DNA of 64,000 nucleotides from Paenibacillus beijingensis (GCF_000961095.1 NZ_CP011058.1:769501-833500), one strand, 5' to 3'. Numbered from the stretch's first letter, positions 1 through 9,793 are shown. The notes: generated from the letters alone by a model not told the origin. Program-made: numbers and translations.

Positions 1-571
1 TGAAAAATCCGGCCGCTTTCCAAATGCCGAGCGTGATAACGCCGTACATCGCCGTTTCGGGATTGGACAGAAAGTTGGTGAGCGGCAGATGAAGCGATTT
101 CAATACGTTGTTGAGAATGCCGAACTCTTTGTTATAGATCAGTTTGAAAACGACGGCCGCCACCGCAGTGGAGACGACGACCGGGATAAATAACAGGGTC
201 CGAAACAAGCCGGATGACCGGCCTGGCTTCTGGATCAGCATCGCCATCCCGAGCGCGATGCTCGTTTGAATCGGGATAACGACGATTGCGAAGAAAAACG
301 AATTTTTCAAACTGCTCAAAAACGATTGGTCCTTGAGCAGCCCCAAGTAGTTGTCGAGACCGACAAAGCTTTTCGTTGCGCTGACCAGCGAATAGTTTTG
401 GAAGCTGATGATGAACGCCTGCACCATCGGGTAAAAAACGAACACGAGCAGCAGAAGCACGGCCGGGAGCACGAACCAAAGGGCGGTCAGCTGCTCCTTC
501 CTGAGGCTGCGGTCTGCCTTTCTTTTGCCGGCAGCGATTGTTTTCGCGCCGTTCAGCACTGTATTGGCCAT
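1..571 (-). CDS. Sugar ABC transporter permease (3' end beyond window)
   Basis: The visible 190 codons match a MalF/UgpA-type inner-membrane permease of a carbohydrate ABC importer. After a short basic N-terminus there is a first membrane helix at about residues 28-48, a periplasmic-type loop, then further hydrophobic segments before the left edge cuts the gene. The EAA loop would lie beyond the window. The ATG at 571 follows a GGAG ribosome binding site. It lies 33 bp downstream of the exported GH32 enzyme, so it is probably the same transcript, and it likely imports the sugars released by that enzyme. The substrate is inferred from the two GH32 neighbours; the family call is firm. Confidence 0.85.
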   Translation of the reverse strand, partial: MANTVLNGAKTIAAGKRKADRSLRKEQLTALWFVLPAVLLLLVFVFYPMVQAFIISFQNYSLVSATKSFVGLDNYLGLLKDQSFLSSLKNSFFFAIVVIPIQTSIALGMAMLIQKPGRSSGLFRTLLFIPVVVSTAVAAVVFKLIYNKEFGILNNVLKSLHLPLTNFLSNPETAMYGVITLGIWKAAGFF

Positions 572-604
572 GTCAATCCATCTCCAATTAACCGAATTAA
601 TTGC

Positions 605-2461
605 TTAAGGCTTAAAAACGAACACATTCAGCACGGCGGATACCGCCCCGTCCGGAGTGGACGCTTTAATCTCGACGCTGCCTTCCTTTTTGCCGGTTAC
701 AACCGCCCCGTTCTCTCCTTCGGCGCGAACCTCCGCCACCGACGCATCGCTCGATTCCCACGTCAGCTGCTGCGGGGAAATAAGCGGCTCAACGGCCGTT
801 CGGATTGCACCCGTACCGTTCAGCGGCACATCGAGACTGTATTTGTCGAGAACGATGCGCAGCGGCTTGCTGCTGCTTGGATCTTCATTCCGCCAAACCG
901 GACGCATCGGATAAAAATCGGCGCGATTCAGCGTAATTCCGTCGCCCGCCGCGAACAATTCCAGCCCGTTGCTCGTCGCTGCCGGGAATATAAGACTGGT
1001 CAGAACGGCTTTCCCGTCATTGCCGAACACTTCGAGCGTGGACTCGTCCACGAATATGCGCAGCTTGATCTTGCCGTCTTCCGGCTTCAGCGGAGCGGCA
1101 AACGACTCCGCGAATCCTTTCTCAAACGAGGCTTCGCCGGATTTCGACCGGTCGACCGTCAGCTCGGCCGCTTTCGGATCGTAGCGGACGACCGTTTCCT
1201 GGCCTTCGCCGGTTCTGAGCTTGATGCCGAACTGCGACTGAGAAGCGACCGTAAATTCGGTATCCAGCTCGTAGGAATTTCCTTTCAGGCTGCTCAGCAA
1301 ATTGCTGCCAGGCGCCACGTTCTGGCCGGTTACCGATACGGCGCTGCCCCGGAGCGATTCCAGCTCCTTGACCGGCTGCTGGAAGAGGCGGATCCCTTCT
1401 CCGGGAACGTCCTTCAGCGTCAATGCGCGCGGAACCGACATGTTTCCTTTCCACGGCTCCGTCGGCATCGAGAACGGATAGCGCCAGTTCGACATCCACC
1501 CGAGCCATATCCGGCGGCCGTCGCCTGCGGGAATATCCGAATACGAAATCGCGGCGTAGAAATCCTTGGCGTAATCGGTCCAGAGCACATTGGAAGGCTC
1601 GTTCTCGTTCGTAAACGTTTTGCCGTCGAAGCTGCCGATGAAATATTGGGCCGTCGAGCCTTTCGTCTGCTCGTTGTTGCCGATGCTGACGGTGAGCACC
1701 CACTTCTTCTGGTCCGTGCCTTCCACCGGAAGCTCGAACAGATCGGGGCATTCCCAGACGGCGGCATGCGAGCCTTGGCCAGAGCCGAATTCGCCCGTTT
1801 GCTCCCATGTCTTCAAATCTTTCGAGCTGTAAAACAGCACCTTGTTGTCGGCCGAAACGACCATCACCCACGACTTGGACGGCTCATGCCAGATCACTTT
1901 CGGATCGCGGAAATCTTTCAGGCCGGGATTCGGGATGACCGGATTGCCTTCGTATTTCGTCCAGGTGCGCCCTTTATCCGAGCTGTAAGCGATGCTCTGC
2001 GACTGGGTTCCGTTCTGGAAATGGGTGAAGATGGCGACGAGTCCCGCCTTGCCTCCGAAGAAGCCGCTCGTATCGTTCTTGTCCACGACGGCGCTTCCCG
2101 ACCAGATTTCGCCGAGCGGGTCGCGGACGAGCGCGACCGGCAGATGTGTCCAGTGCAGCAGATCGGTGCTGACCGCATGCCCCCATTGGCCGCTGTTTTG
2201 ATAAAACTGGTGATACTCTCCTTCAAAATAGACCATTCCGTTCGGGTCGCTCATATTGCCGCTTTCCGGCGATAAATGATACTGCGGACGGTACAGCTCT
2301 GTGTAATAGTTCGGGTCGGTACTGTACTGGAAAGCGGGCGGCTTCTGCTGATTCTGTTCCTCTGCCGTCTTCTCTTCCCCGATCTTGCAGCCTTGCAGGG
2401 CAGCGGTCACGAGCGGCAGAAGCAGCAGCAGAGAAAGCGGTTTGCGTTTCCCGTACCTCAT
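605..2461 (-). CDS. Exported GH32 fructan hydrolase lipoprotein (levanase/exo-inulinase type) with C-terminal Ig-like domain
   Basis: The 618-residue product starts with a lipoprotein signal peptide (lipobox ALQGC, Cys25), so it should be tethered outside the membrane. The GH32 five-bladed propeller shows the nucleophile motif as SDPNG (Asp72; the usual first residue is Asn), FRDP near 184-187 and the acid/base motif ECPDL (Glu237). A beta-sandwich follows and the last 75-80 residues look like a bacterial Ig-like (Big_2) domain. GH32 enzymes hydrolyse beta-fructosides such as levan, inulin or sucrose; the exact specificity cannot be read. The ATG at 2461 overlaps the TGA of the upstream GH32 gene as ATGA, indicating translational coupling, and this decides the start over one eight codons upstream. 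Confidence 0.9.
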   Translation of the reverse strand: MRYGKRKPLSLLLLLPLVTAALQGCKIGEEKTAEEQNQQKPPAFQYSTDPNYYTELYRPQYHLSPESGNMSDPNGMVYFEGEYHQFYQNSGQWGHAVSTDLLHWTHLPVALVRDPLGEIWSGSAVVDKNDTSGFFGGKAGLVAIFTHFQNGTQSQSIAYSSDKGRTWTKYEGNPVIPNPGLKDFRDPKVIWHEPSKSWVMVVSADNKVLFYSSKDLKTWEQTGEFGSGQGSHAAVWECPDLFELPVEGTDQKKWVLTVSIGNNEQTKGSTAQYFIGSFDGKTFTNENEPSNVLWTDYAKDFYAAISYSDIPAGDGRRIWLGWMSNWRYPFSMPTEPWKGNMSVPRALTLKDVPGEGIRLFQQPVKELESLRGSAVSVTGQNVAPGSNLLSSLKGNSYELDTEFTVASQSQFGIKLRTGEGQETVVRYDPKAAELTVDRSKSGEASFEKGFAESFAAPLKPEDGKIKLRIFVDESTLEVFGNDGKAVLTSLIFPAATSNGLELFAAGDGITLNRADFYPMRPVWRNEDPSSSKPLRIVLDKYSLDVPLNGTGAIRTAVEPLISPQQLTWESSDASVAEVRAEGENGAVVTGKKEGSVEIKASTPDGAVSAVLNVFVFKP

Positions 2462-3936
2462 GGCAGCATCCCGCTCAGCTTCCAAATTTGCAGCGATTGC
2501 AGCTGAGCGGAGCCTCCGTCAGCAGAAATTTGGAGCCGGGCTTCCGCCCCGCCCGGGTAAATGCGGTTGCTCAGCACCTTCCGCCCATCACCGGCGAACA
2601 GCTCAATCGACGATTGATCGATGAATAGTTGAAGCTTGAGCCGCCCGGCATCAATCCCCGCCACGCTTGCCGTGCAGACCCCTGTATCCCCGGCGCCCGA
2701 GCGGTCGCGGTCGACAGATAAGGTGTGCGCATTTGCGTCATACCGGATGACCGTTTCTTCCGCCTCGTCCTCGGAGGTGATCCATTTCAGCTCGATCCGC
2801 TCGGGGCGATCTCCCGTCAGATCGAACTCCGCGATGACCTCGAGGCTGCTGCCGCCGGGAAGATCCGGCAGAAATGCTTTTCCGCTCTCAAGGACGACAT
2901 TTTCGTATGAGCGCCCGTCTTCCCGCAGCGTCTCCAGCTCCGGAACCGGTACCGAGGCAACGGACCCTTCCGGCGTCAGCACAAGCTGCCTCGGAATTGT
3001 CATGGCGCCGTACCAGCCGCGCCGCGCCGCAATCATTTTTGAGCCCCACATATCCATCCAGCCGATGACGATTCTTCTGCCGTCCGCATCCTCTAAAGTC
3101 TGGGCCGCGTAAAAATCGAAGCCCTCGTCCAGCTTCTCGCACGTTTCCGGCGTGAATACGCCGCTCTCGTAATCCATCTCGCCGACCATAACCAAATTTT
3201 TCGTACCCGGCATGTTCATCGGCGAAATGATCAGCACATGCTTGCCGCCGAGCGGAAACAGGTCGGGACATTCCCACATGTCGCCCTGTGTGCCGTCGCT
3301 TTCGGCCGCCACGCCGACGTACTGCCAGTCCGTCAGCTCGCGGGCGCGGTACAGCAGCGCTCGGCCCTTGCCGTCTTTGCCGGAACCGACGACCATATAC
3401 CACCAGTCGCCATGCTTCCACACCTTCGGGTCGCGGAAGCCGAACAGGCCGCTCTCCGGCGGGCCGGCCACGACCGGGTTGCCGGCATGCTTCTCAAACG
3501 TAACGCCGTCTTCGCTTACAGCCATGCACTGCACTTCGACCGGGTCTCTGCCGTCCACATGACCGGTATAAAACAGCACCAGCTTGCCGTCGTGCTCGAC
3601 CGCACTGCCGGACCAGCATCCATGCCCGTTTTGCTCCCCGCGGTCGTAATCTTCCGAAGGAGCAAGCGCAACCGGCAGATGCTGCCAACGGACCAGGTCT
3701 TTGCTCTTCGCATGGCCCCAGTACATCGGCCCCCATTGGTCGGCGTACGGATAATGCTGGTAGAAGAGGTGATACTCGCCTTTATAATGAATGAGCCCGT
3801 TCGGATCGTTCATCCAGTTTGCCGGGGGCATAAAGTGGTAGTGGAGCCGGTATTGTTCCTTGGCCGCTTCCTTCGCTTGCGCGGCTACCGTCTCGCTTGC
3901 CTGCTGAATTCGTTCACGGTGTTCCAATTGATTCAT
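2458..3936 (-). CDS. GH32 family sucrose-6-phosphate hydrolase/invertase-like enzyme
   Basis: The 492-residue protein has no signal peptide and so acts in the cytoplasm. It carries the canonical GH32 signatures: WMNDPNG with nucleophile Asp44, a FRDP block near 160, ECPDLF near 213 and a C-terminal beta-sandwich. The length is typical of SacA/ScrB-type invertases. The start at 3936 is chosen because GGGGGAG sits nine bases upstream; two in-frame ATGs further upstream (3954, 3975) lack a good site. It would cut imported sucrose or short fructo-oligosaccharides, complementing the exported enzyme encoded just downstream. No PTS gene is visible, so a phosphorylated substrate is not assured. Confidence 0.88.
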   Translation of the reverse strand: MNQLEHRERIQQASETVAAQAKEAAKEQYRLHYHFMPPANWMNDPNGLIHYKGEYHLFYQHYPYADQWGPMYWGHAKSKDLVRWQHLPVALAPSEDYDRGEQNGHGCWSGSAVEHDGKLVLFYTGHVDGRDPVEVQCMAVSEDGVTFEKHAGNPVVAGPPESGLFGFRDPKVWKHGDWWYMVVGSGKDGKGRALLYRARELTDWQYVGVAAESDGTQGDMWECPDLFPLGGKHVLIISPMNMPGTKNLVMVGEMDYESGVFTPETCEKLDEGFDFYAAQTLEDADGRRIVIGWMDMWGSKMIAARRGWYGAMTIPRQLVLTPEGSVASVPVPELETLREDGRSYENVVLESGKAFLPDLPGGSSLEVIAEFDLTGDRPERIELKWITSEDEAEETVIRYDANAHTLSVDRDRSGAGDTGVCTASVAGIDAGRLKLQLFIDQSSIELFAGDGRKVLSNRIYPGGAEARLQISADGGSAQLQSLQIWKLSGMLP

Positions 3937-4072
3937 GATGTTCTGCTCCCCCATCTCTAATATGGCTGATTTCATTGTAACGAAGCCCCTCTCAAAAATA
4001 TTTCAATATTCTCAGATGAAGACTTTAAATCTTATTGCAGCCTTAAGTTGTACAATTGTTTGCGCGCACGCC

Positions 4073-4117
4073 AAAAAGACCCCGGGAAGCCGCACTGTGC
4101 CTCGCCGGGGCCTCTTG
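4073..4117 (-). terminator. Intrinsic terminator after the YesN-type regulator gene
   Basis: On the minus strand a GC-rich stem (CCGGGG/CCCCGG) with extended flanking pairs is followed by five T. It lies between the regulator gene and the GH32 genes, so the glycosidases probably have their own promoter or are read by partial readthrough. Confidence 0.7.
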
Positions 4118-4130
4118 CTATTGACGCTCG

Positions 4131-5762
4131 TTATGCCGTTCCGCTCGTTGCCATCAGTTCGTCCCGGTATTCTTTCGGGCTCTTGCCGTAATATTTTTTG
4201 AACGACGTGCTGAAATAGCTCGAGCTGGAATAACCGACCAGCGTCGCGATATCCGTCAGCTTTAATTCATATTCTTCCAGCAGCCGCCTCGCTTTATGCA
4301 TCCGCTGCTTCGTCACGTATTCACTGAACGTAATGCCGGCATTTTGCTTGAACAGCCCGGACAAATACGTTTCATTGATATGAAACATCTCCGCGAGCGA
4401 AGCGAGGGTCAGATCGTAAGTGTAATTGTCGTCCACATATTTGCGCACGGCGGCAGCCATATGCTGCCCGTTGGAAAACCGGGTTCTCTTCACCTCGTTC
4501 ATCACGAGCTGCGCCAGCTCCTGAAGCTGCTCCAGCACCTGCTCCCGCGACCTGCCGTCGCGGACGGTCATTTGCGTATTCCACAAATACGTCTGCAGCG
4601 ACGAATCGCCGAGCTCAAATTTTTTGGCGACCGCCATGAACAACAGAATAACGCGCAGGGCGAGAAACGTAAAAGCGAACATCGGCGTATCCTGATCGGC
4701 CGGGAATATCTGGTGCAGCTGACGGGTGAAAGCTTTCATATCCACATTTTCAATCGCCAGCGTCAGCTTGCGCTCGGATTCCGGCGAAAACGTATCGCTC
4801 ATGTCCGCAATGCTCTCGCTGCCGCTGCGCTTGATGTGATGGATCGTGCTTTGGCTCCACGACCAAAGGGCTGAAGCGTACCCGTTCTTCAGCTGTCTTA
4901 ATCCGGTGACCGGTTCGCCGATTCCGATGACGCTCTCCAGCTGCAGGAAACGGTTCATGTTGCGCTTCAGCTCTTGCGCGAAAGCGTCGGCCGGTTCGTG
5001 CCGGACTCCTTCATCACCGTTCACGTTAACTAAGAAAAACATCATCGAAGGATAATTGACGTCGTAAAAAGGGTAAACCTGCTTCCACCGGTCGGCCGTT
5101 TCCCGGCACAGCATTTGAAAGGCGAGCTGCAGCAAATCTTTGCGGCCGTTCCAGTCGCTGAGCCTCCCTGCCATTACCCGCATTTCGACGGCCGCAAACT
5201 GCGCCTGCAAATCGTCAACCGCAAGCGGCGTCAATTGCAGCTGCTGCAGCCGCTCTTTCAGCGCGGCCATGCTGAAGGTTTCCTCCTTCACAAGCTGCAA
5301 AATCGTTTGCTCCTGCAGCATTTGCAGCTGCCGCGTTTTCGCATGCTGCTCCAGCTGCGCCTCCATCGACTGCAGCCGCTCCGCTTTCAGCTCGTCGGCC
5401 AATTTCGCAAGAAGAGCCTGCAGCTCGCTGCGTACGACGGGCTTCAGCAGGTAATCTTTGACGCCTGATTGAATGGCCGCCTTCAAATATTCGAAATCGG
5501 AGTAGCCCGACAGAACGATCGTCCGCAGGTGCGGATACCTTTGTTTGCACTCGCGAATGAAGGCGATCCCGTCCATCTGCGGCATCCGGATATCGGTAAT
5601 GACCAGATCCGGGTTCTCCCCCAAGTCCAATGCGTCAAGCGCCTCTTTTCCGTTCGAAGCTTCCACCGCGATCTCGAATCCGGCCGCTTCCCAGTCCATC
5701 TTCGCCTTAATGCTGTTCCGAACGCCGGCCTCATCGTCTACAAGCATGATTTTGTACATCAT
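4131..5762 (-). CDS. YesN-type response regulator with AraC DNA-binding domain
   Basis: The 543-residue protein has an N-terminal receiver domain (about 1-120: LVDDE acidic pocket, phospho-acceptor Asp in DLVITDIRMP, conserved Lys in LLKP), a long middle region, and a C-terminal AraC/XylS double helix-turn-helix (about 440-535). It pairs with the kinase gene just upstream, whose stop lies one base before this start. AAGGAG is five bases from the ATG at 5762 and eight from a second in-frame ATG at 5759; either may be used. Regulators of this type normally activate the adjacent sugar transporter and glycosidase genes, here probably in response to a fructan-derived sugar. Confidence 0.92.
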   Translation of the reverse strand: MMYKIMLVDDEAGVRNSIKAKMDWEAAGFEIAVEASNGKEALDALDLGENPDLVITDIRMPQMDGIAFIRECKQRYPHLRTIVLSGYSDFEYLKAAIQSGVKDYLLKPVVRSELQALLAKLADELKAERLQSMEAQLEQHAKTRQLQMLQEQTILQLVKEETFSMAALKERLQQLQLTPLAVDDLQAQFAAVEMRVMAGRLSDWNGRKDLLQLAFQMLCRETADRWKQVYPFYDVNYPSMMFFLVNVNGDEGVRHEPADAFAQELKRNMNRFLQLESVIGIGEPVTGLRQLKNGYASALWSWSQSTIHHIKRSGSESIADMSDTFSPESERKLTLAIENVDMKAFTRQLHQIFPADQDTPMFAFTFLALRVILLFMAVAKKFELGDSSLQTYLWNTQMTVRDGRSREQVLEQLQELAQLVMNEVKRTRFSNGQHMAAAVRKYVDDNYTYDLTLASLAEMFHINETYLSGLFKQNAGITFSEYVTKQRMHKARRLLEEYELKLTDIATLVGYSSSSYFSTSFKKYYGKSPKEYRDELMATSGTA

Positions 5763-5763
5763 T

Positions 5764-7545
5764 TCATCTCCTTATGAGCGGAAGCTGCAGCGTGATTTCC
5801 GTTCCTTTGTCAGGCTCCGAGTTCAAAATCAGTTGAAAACGGCTCCCGTAGCTTAACCGGCACCTCGACAGCACATTGCGAAGACCGATGCTGTTGCCCT
5901 CGCTGCTGAGTATGTCCGTCACGTCGCTTTGCCGGGTTTCCGCCATCAAATCCGCCGTTAAACCGGGAGACATGCCGATTCCGTTATCTTTCACCGACAG
6001 CAGCAGCCGCTCCTCTTCCACCCGGGAAGCGATCGTCACTTCGGCCACGGCGCCTTTCTCCAAACTGTATTTGACCGCATTCTCGACCAACGGCTGAAGA
6101 ATGAATTTCGAGATGAACAGTCCGTCCGCCGCCGGATCTTCCTCCATGTTCACGATCAGCCGGTCCTCGTGACGCAGCTTCAGAATGAACAAATAATCGC
6201 GTATATAATCCAGTTCCTCGCTCACTTTGACCCGGTCGGTATGGAGATTGAGCGAATAACGCATCATTTTCCCGAGCGCCTCGGTCGCATCCATCACGAG
6301 GTCGCCCCGCTTCAGCGCGGCCAGACCGCTGATGATCTCGAGCGAATTGTTGAAAAAGTGCGGGTTGATCTGCAGCAGCAGCGCTTTGTACTCCGCATTT
6401 TTGCGCCGCAGATTCGCTTCGAATTCGGTTTGAATCAAATATTTGAGCCGGTGAACCATCTGTTCGAAAAATCCGGTCACGTAACCGACTTCGCTGTGCC
6501 CCGATCGCGCCTTGGGCATCAGCTTCAGCGCCCGCTCGAACTCCCCGTTTTTGACGTGCCGCATTGCCTTTGCCATTGCGCTGAGCGGCTTCGTGATGCC
6601 GGCGGACAGCCAGAACGCGACGGCGATGACGAGCAGCAGCAGCAGGAAGCTGACGAGCAGCATCGTTTGGCGGGTGCGGCTTATTTGTTCATAGAGCTCC
6701 CCTTCGGGAACTTCCCCGAGAATGACCCAATCCTGCAGGGGCAGCTTCCGGTAAAAGAGCAAATAGTCTTCCCGGTTTTGCCGGATCGAAAAAAATCCGC
6801 TCTCATCTAACTTTGGTTGCGCATTTAATTGCGTCAGTCCGCTCTGCAGCACACCCCTTTGCCCGCCAAGATCCTGATTCAGCACGCTGCTGCCGTTTGC
6901 GGTAAGGAGAAATACTTTTCCGGTACTTCCGATGCGGATTTTGTCGATCGCCCCCTGCAGCAGGCTCGTATCGTAATTGATTTTCACCAGCCCGACCGTC
7001 TTTAACGATTGAAGCTGCACGAGCGGCAAAATGAAGCTGTTGATCGTATGGGTGCGCATGCTTTCATCGGCCTGGTCGCTGTCGAGATGGGCTTCCGTCC
7101 ACCGCCGGTCCTCGGCTTTGAACTGCTTGTACCATTTGCTGTCGACGTAGCTCCGGTCCTGGGTCCAGATGCCGCCGGCATCGTCGGTGAACACGCTCAT
7201 CGATATGCCGTTCGAATTGTTGACGGCGTAAGATGAAAAATATTCGCGCAGCCTCTGCTTCGCCAGAAGCAGCTCCCCCACCCTGCTGTCTTTATTCATA
7301 TGAACCGTCAGCCAGTCCTGCGTCACCCGGTTGCTCATCACCTGAGTGCCGACGTCCTCCACCTGCGTGAGCAGCGTCGAGACGTGGGATGCGAATTGAT
7401 CGACGGTCTGCGACGTCGACGTTTCGATCGATTGCTGAATCAGCTTCGCGGACTGTTCGCTGAGCAAATAGACAAGGGCGACAAACGGGATAATGAGCAG
7501 AATGGAGAACGCCAGCATGAGCCGGCTGCGTAACGAGTAAAACAT
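5764..7545 (-). CDS. YesM-type membrane sensor histidine kinase
   Basis: The 593-residue kinase has a first membrane helix at about 8-28, an extracytoplasmic sensor of some 260 residues, a second helix at about 295-315, a HAMP linker (about 316-370), a His_kinase domain with the phospho-accepting His in INPHFFNNSLE near residue 395, and a C-terminal ATPase domain with DNGIGM. It autophosphorylates and passes phosphate to the YesN-type partner encoded immediately downstream; the ribosome binding site of the partner lies inside the last codons of this gene. The neighbouring binding protein and GH32 genes suggest it senses a sugar outside the cell. Confidence 0.92.
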   Translation of the reverse strand: MFYSLRSRLMLAFSILLIIPFVALVYLLSEQSAKLIQQSIETSTSQTVDQFASHVSTLLTQVEDVGTQVMSNRVTQDWLTVHMNKDSRVGELLLAKQRLREYFSSYAVNNSNGISMSVFTDDAGGIWTQDRSYVDSKWYKQFKAEDRRWTEAHLDSDQADESMRTHTINSFILPLVQLQSLKTVGLVKINYDTSLLQGAIDKIRIGSTGKVFLLTANGSSVLNQDLGGQRGVLQSGLTQLNAQPKLDESGFFSIRQNREDYLLFYRKLPLQDWVILGEVPEGELYEQISRTRQTMLLVSFLLLLLVIAVAFWLSAGITKPLSAMAKAMRHVKNGEFERALKLMPKARSGHSEVGYVTGFFEQMVHRLKYLIQTEFEANLRRKNAEYKALLLQINPHFFNNSLEIISGLAALKRGDLVMDATEALGKMMRYSLNLHTDRVKVSEELDYIRDYLFILKLRHEDRLIVNMEEDPAADGLFISKFILQPLVENAVKYSLEKGAVAEVTIASRVEEERLLLSVKDNGIGMSPGLTADLMAETRQSDVTDILSSEGNSIGLRNVLSRCRLSYGSRFQLILNSEPDKGTEITLQLPLIRR

Positions 7546-7654
7546 AGCTGTGCCTCCCGATGTCGCGATACTTCAAAACACCACACTTTAATGATGTCTC
7601 ACTTCACAAAAAATGTAAAGTGGAAACGGATACATAAACGGGGAGAAACGAGCA

Positions 7655-7687
7655 GCAAAGAGGCGGCCCGTTAAGGGCACGCCTCTA
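7655..7687 (-). terminator. Intrinsic terminator after the sugar-binding protein gene
   Basis: The inverted repeat AGAGGCG...CGCCTCT with an inner GCCC/GGGC pairing is followed on the minus strand by only three T. It would uncouple the highly needed binding protein from the kinase/regulator genes downstream. The short T-tract makes it a weaker call. Confidence 0.55.
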
Positions 7688-7706
7688 ATGCTTTAAGCGA
7701 AAACGG

Positions 7707-9044
7707 TTATTTGGCCGGCAGATCGCTGTAAGCCTTGTCGATCTTCTGGATCGCATCCGTAACCGCGGCGTCGATGTTCCGCTTGCCGATGGTCACTTCC
7801 TCGAACAATTTATTGACCGCCTCGGACATTTGCGGGAAGATCGGCGTAATCGGACGCGAGCGTCCGAATTTTTGATCCTGTACGACAAAGATGTTTTTCG
7901 GATATTCGTTCAGCTCCGGGAATTCCTTCGCAGCGGAATAGCGGACCGGAATGTCCTTCGTGATGCCGACATACGTTTTTTGCCCTTCGGCACTCGTTAC
8001 CCAGTTCACGAACTTCCACGCTTCGTCCGGATTTTTGCTTTTGGCCGAGATTCCGAGCGCCCAGCTTCCGTTGGCGACGGCTTGGCGGGTTCCTTTTGGC
8101 AGCGGCGCAATATCGTAGTCGACTCCCAACTTGAAATTCGGGAATTTTTCGGTCAGGTACGAGAGCGACCACGAGCCGTCAACCGTAATGCCCAGCTTGC
8201 CGTTCGGGAACGGATCCGGCGGATACTCGAGCGCCGATACTTTCTCTGTGTTGTACAGATCGGAGAAGAACTGCAGCGCCTTCTTCGTTTCAGGCGAATC
8301 CAGGTAGCCCTTCGAAGTCGTTCCATCCGGGCTCATCACTTCGCCGCCGAACTGCCAAACGATCGGGTATTTAAAGTAAGCCGTTGCACCAGCATTATTG
8401 AATCCTTGCGCAGGGTCGATGCCGAAGATGCCTTTGCCCGGATCATTGATTTTTTTGGCAGCGTCAAGCACTTGATCCCATGTCCACGGCTCTTCCGGAT
8501 TTTTCGACGGAAGCGGAATGCCTTTCTCTTCAAACAGCTTTTTGTTGTAAAACAACGCGATCGACGATTCGGTCAGCGGCGACATGTAGATTTCTTTATT
8601 GTAAGTGTACGTATTGATCGTCGATTCCGGAATGTCCTGCAAATCGCCGTCCGCCTGGAAGTAAGACGTCAGCGGCTTAAGCGCTCCGGCGTGGGCGTAA
8701 GAGGCCATGTTCGGCGCGTCGATCGCCATAATGTCGGGCGGATTGCCGGAAGCGATCGACGTTCTCAGCTTGGTGTCATAGTCCGAATAAGGGATCGGGC
8801 TCATCTCGACTTTAATGTTCGGATATTTCTCCATGAACGAAGCGACCAGCTTGTCGTAAGCCGAGTTTTCCGCGTCGTTGCCGGAGTTCCGCCAGAAGGT
8901 CAGGGTCACCTTTTTCTCGGCCTTTTCTCCGCTTGCGCCCTCCGTCCCGCCTGACGCACCCGAATTGTTACCGTTTCCAGAACATCCGGCCAAAAGGCCG
9001 CCGACCAACGCAAGGCTGACAAACATCTTTGTTTTATTTTGCAA
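7707..9044 (-). CDS. Extracellular sugar-binding lipoprotein of an ABC importer
   Basis: The 445-residue product is a family 1-type solute-binding protein. It has a lipoprotein signal peptide with lipobox LLAGC followed by a Gly/Ser/Asn-rich linker and the two-lobed binding fold. The start is a TTG at 9044, favoured because AGGGG lies eight bases upstream; the next ATG is seven codons into the signal peptide and has no site. It should capture an oligosaccharide and hand it to the permeases, of which one is encoded at the far end of the locus (1-571). The ATPase is not in the window and may be a shared MsmX-type protein. Confidence 0.9.
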   Translation of the reverse strand: MQNKTKMFVSLALVGGLLAGCSGNGNNSGASGGTEGASGEKAEKKVTLTFWRNSGNDAENSAYDKLVASFMEKYPNIKVEMSPIPYSDYDTKLRTSIASGNPPDIMAIDAPNMASYAHAGALKPLTSYFQADGDLQDIPESTINTYTYNKEIYMSPLTESSIALFYNKKLFEEKGIPLPSKNPEEPWTWDQVLDAAKKINDPGKGIFGIDPAQGFNNAGATAYFKYPIVWQFGGEVMSPDGTTSKGYLDSPETKKALQFFSDLYNTEKVSALEYPPDPFPNGKLGITVDGSWSLSYLTEKFPNFKLGVDYDIAPLPKGTRQAVANGSWALGISAKSKNPDEAWKFVNWVTSAEGQKTYVGITKDIPVRYSAAKEFPELNEYPKNIFVVQDQKFGRSRPITPIFPQMSEAVNKLFEEVTIGKRNIDAAVTDAIQKIDKAYSDLPAK

Positions 9045-9278
9045 CTGCTTTACCCCTCTCTGTCATCAATCTAGAAGCTTCATGTCTGTATCTTAACAAA
9101 CTTCATCACGGGAGAAATTCATTATTCTCTGATTCCTGCTTTAAAAATGTTCGGGATCGGTTTCCGCTTCCCTTCTATAAATATAATACTTTTGTAAGAA
9201 ATCCGTTAGTTCCCCGTAAGAGAGAACCGTTACTGTTTGACATGTGGAAAATATCATTCGAACAGGAGCGTGGAATGG

Positions 9279-9782
9279 ATGAACAAATGGAAAAAAACAG
9301 CAGGCGTAACGGTGTTATCAATGGCTCTCGGGTTTCCGGCCGCCGTCTCGGCCGCAGGCATGTCCGCTGGCAGCATGACCGGCAAAGAAATGACGATGCA
9401 AGACATGACCATGAAGGACATGACGATGAAGGACATGACGATGAAGGACATGTCTGCAAGCGACAAGTATAAAGGCGCCTCCATGATGACGTTGAACGGC
9501 ATGAGCTACGTTTCTCTCCGTCAGGTCGCTATGAATTTAGGATATACGGTCATGTGGGACCCGATGGATAAATCGGTCACGCTTTCCTGTACGGTCAAGG
9601 CGAAAGAGATGATGGACAAAAAATATACGATCAAGCTGATGGCAGGCAGCACAAAAATATGGGTGAACGGCAAGGAAATGATGCTGAATGCCGCGCCGAT
9701 GGAGAAAATGGGCACAACGTATGTGTCGAAAGGATTCGTTGAAATTTATCTCGTGAAGATGATGTCGATGATGTCCAAGTAA
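9279..9782 (+). CDS. Secreted methionine-rich stalk-domain protein (copper amine oxidase N-terminal-like)
   Basis: The 167-residue product has a Sec signal peptide ending near AAVSAA, then a Met-rich tract built from five-residue repeats of the type (E/D)MTM(K/Q), encoded by 15-bp tandem DNA repeats at about 9387-9452. The remainder resembles the copper-amine-oxidase N-terminal stalk domain common in secreted Paenibacillus proteins, with many more Met residues than usual. The ATG at 9279 is chosen because it begins the signal peptide, with GGAG ten bases upstream. Met-rich repeats in exported proteins often bind Cu(I) or Ag(I); that role is inference. A two-component system lies directly downstream. 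Confidence 0.75.
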   Translation: MNKWKKTAGVTVLSMALGFPAAVSAAGMSAGSMTGKEMTMQDMTMKDMTMKDMTMKDMSASDKYKGASMMTLNGMSYVSLRQVAMNLGYTVMWDPMDKSVTLSCTVKAKEMMDKKYTIKLMAGSTKIWVNGKEMMLNAAPMEKMGTTYVSKGFVEIYLVKMMSMMSK

Positions 9783-9793
9783 TCGGCCGAAGC

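Noticed and set aside
266..2275. Long plus-strand open frame opposite the exported GH32 gene
   Set aside because: It is the antisense shadow of a confident GH32 gene and permease; Arg/Leu-rich composition with no motif.
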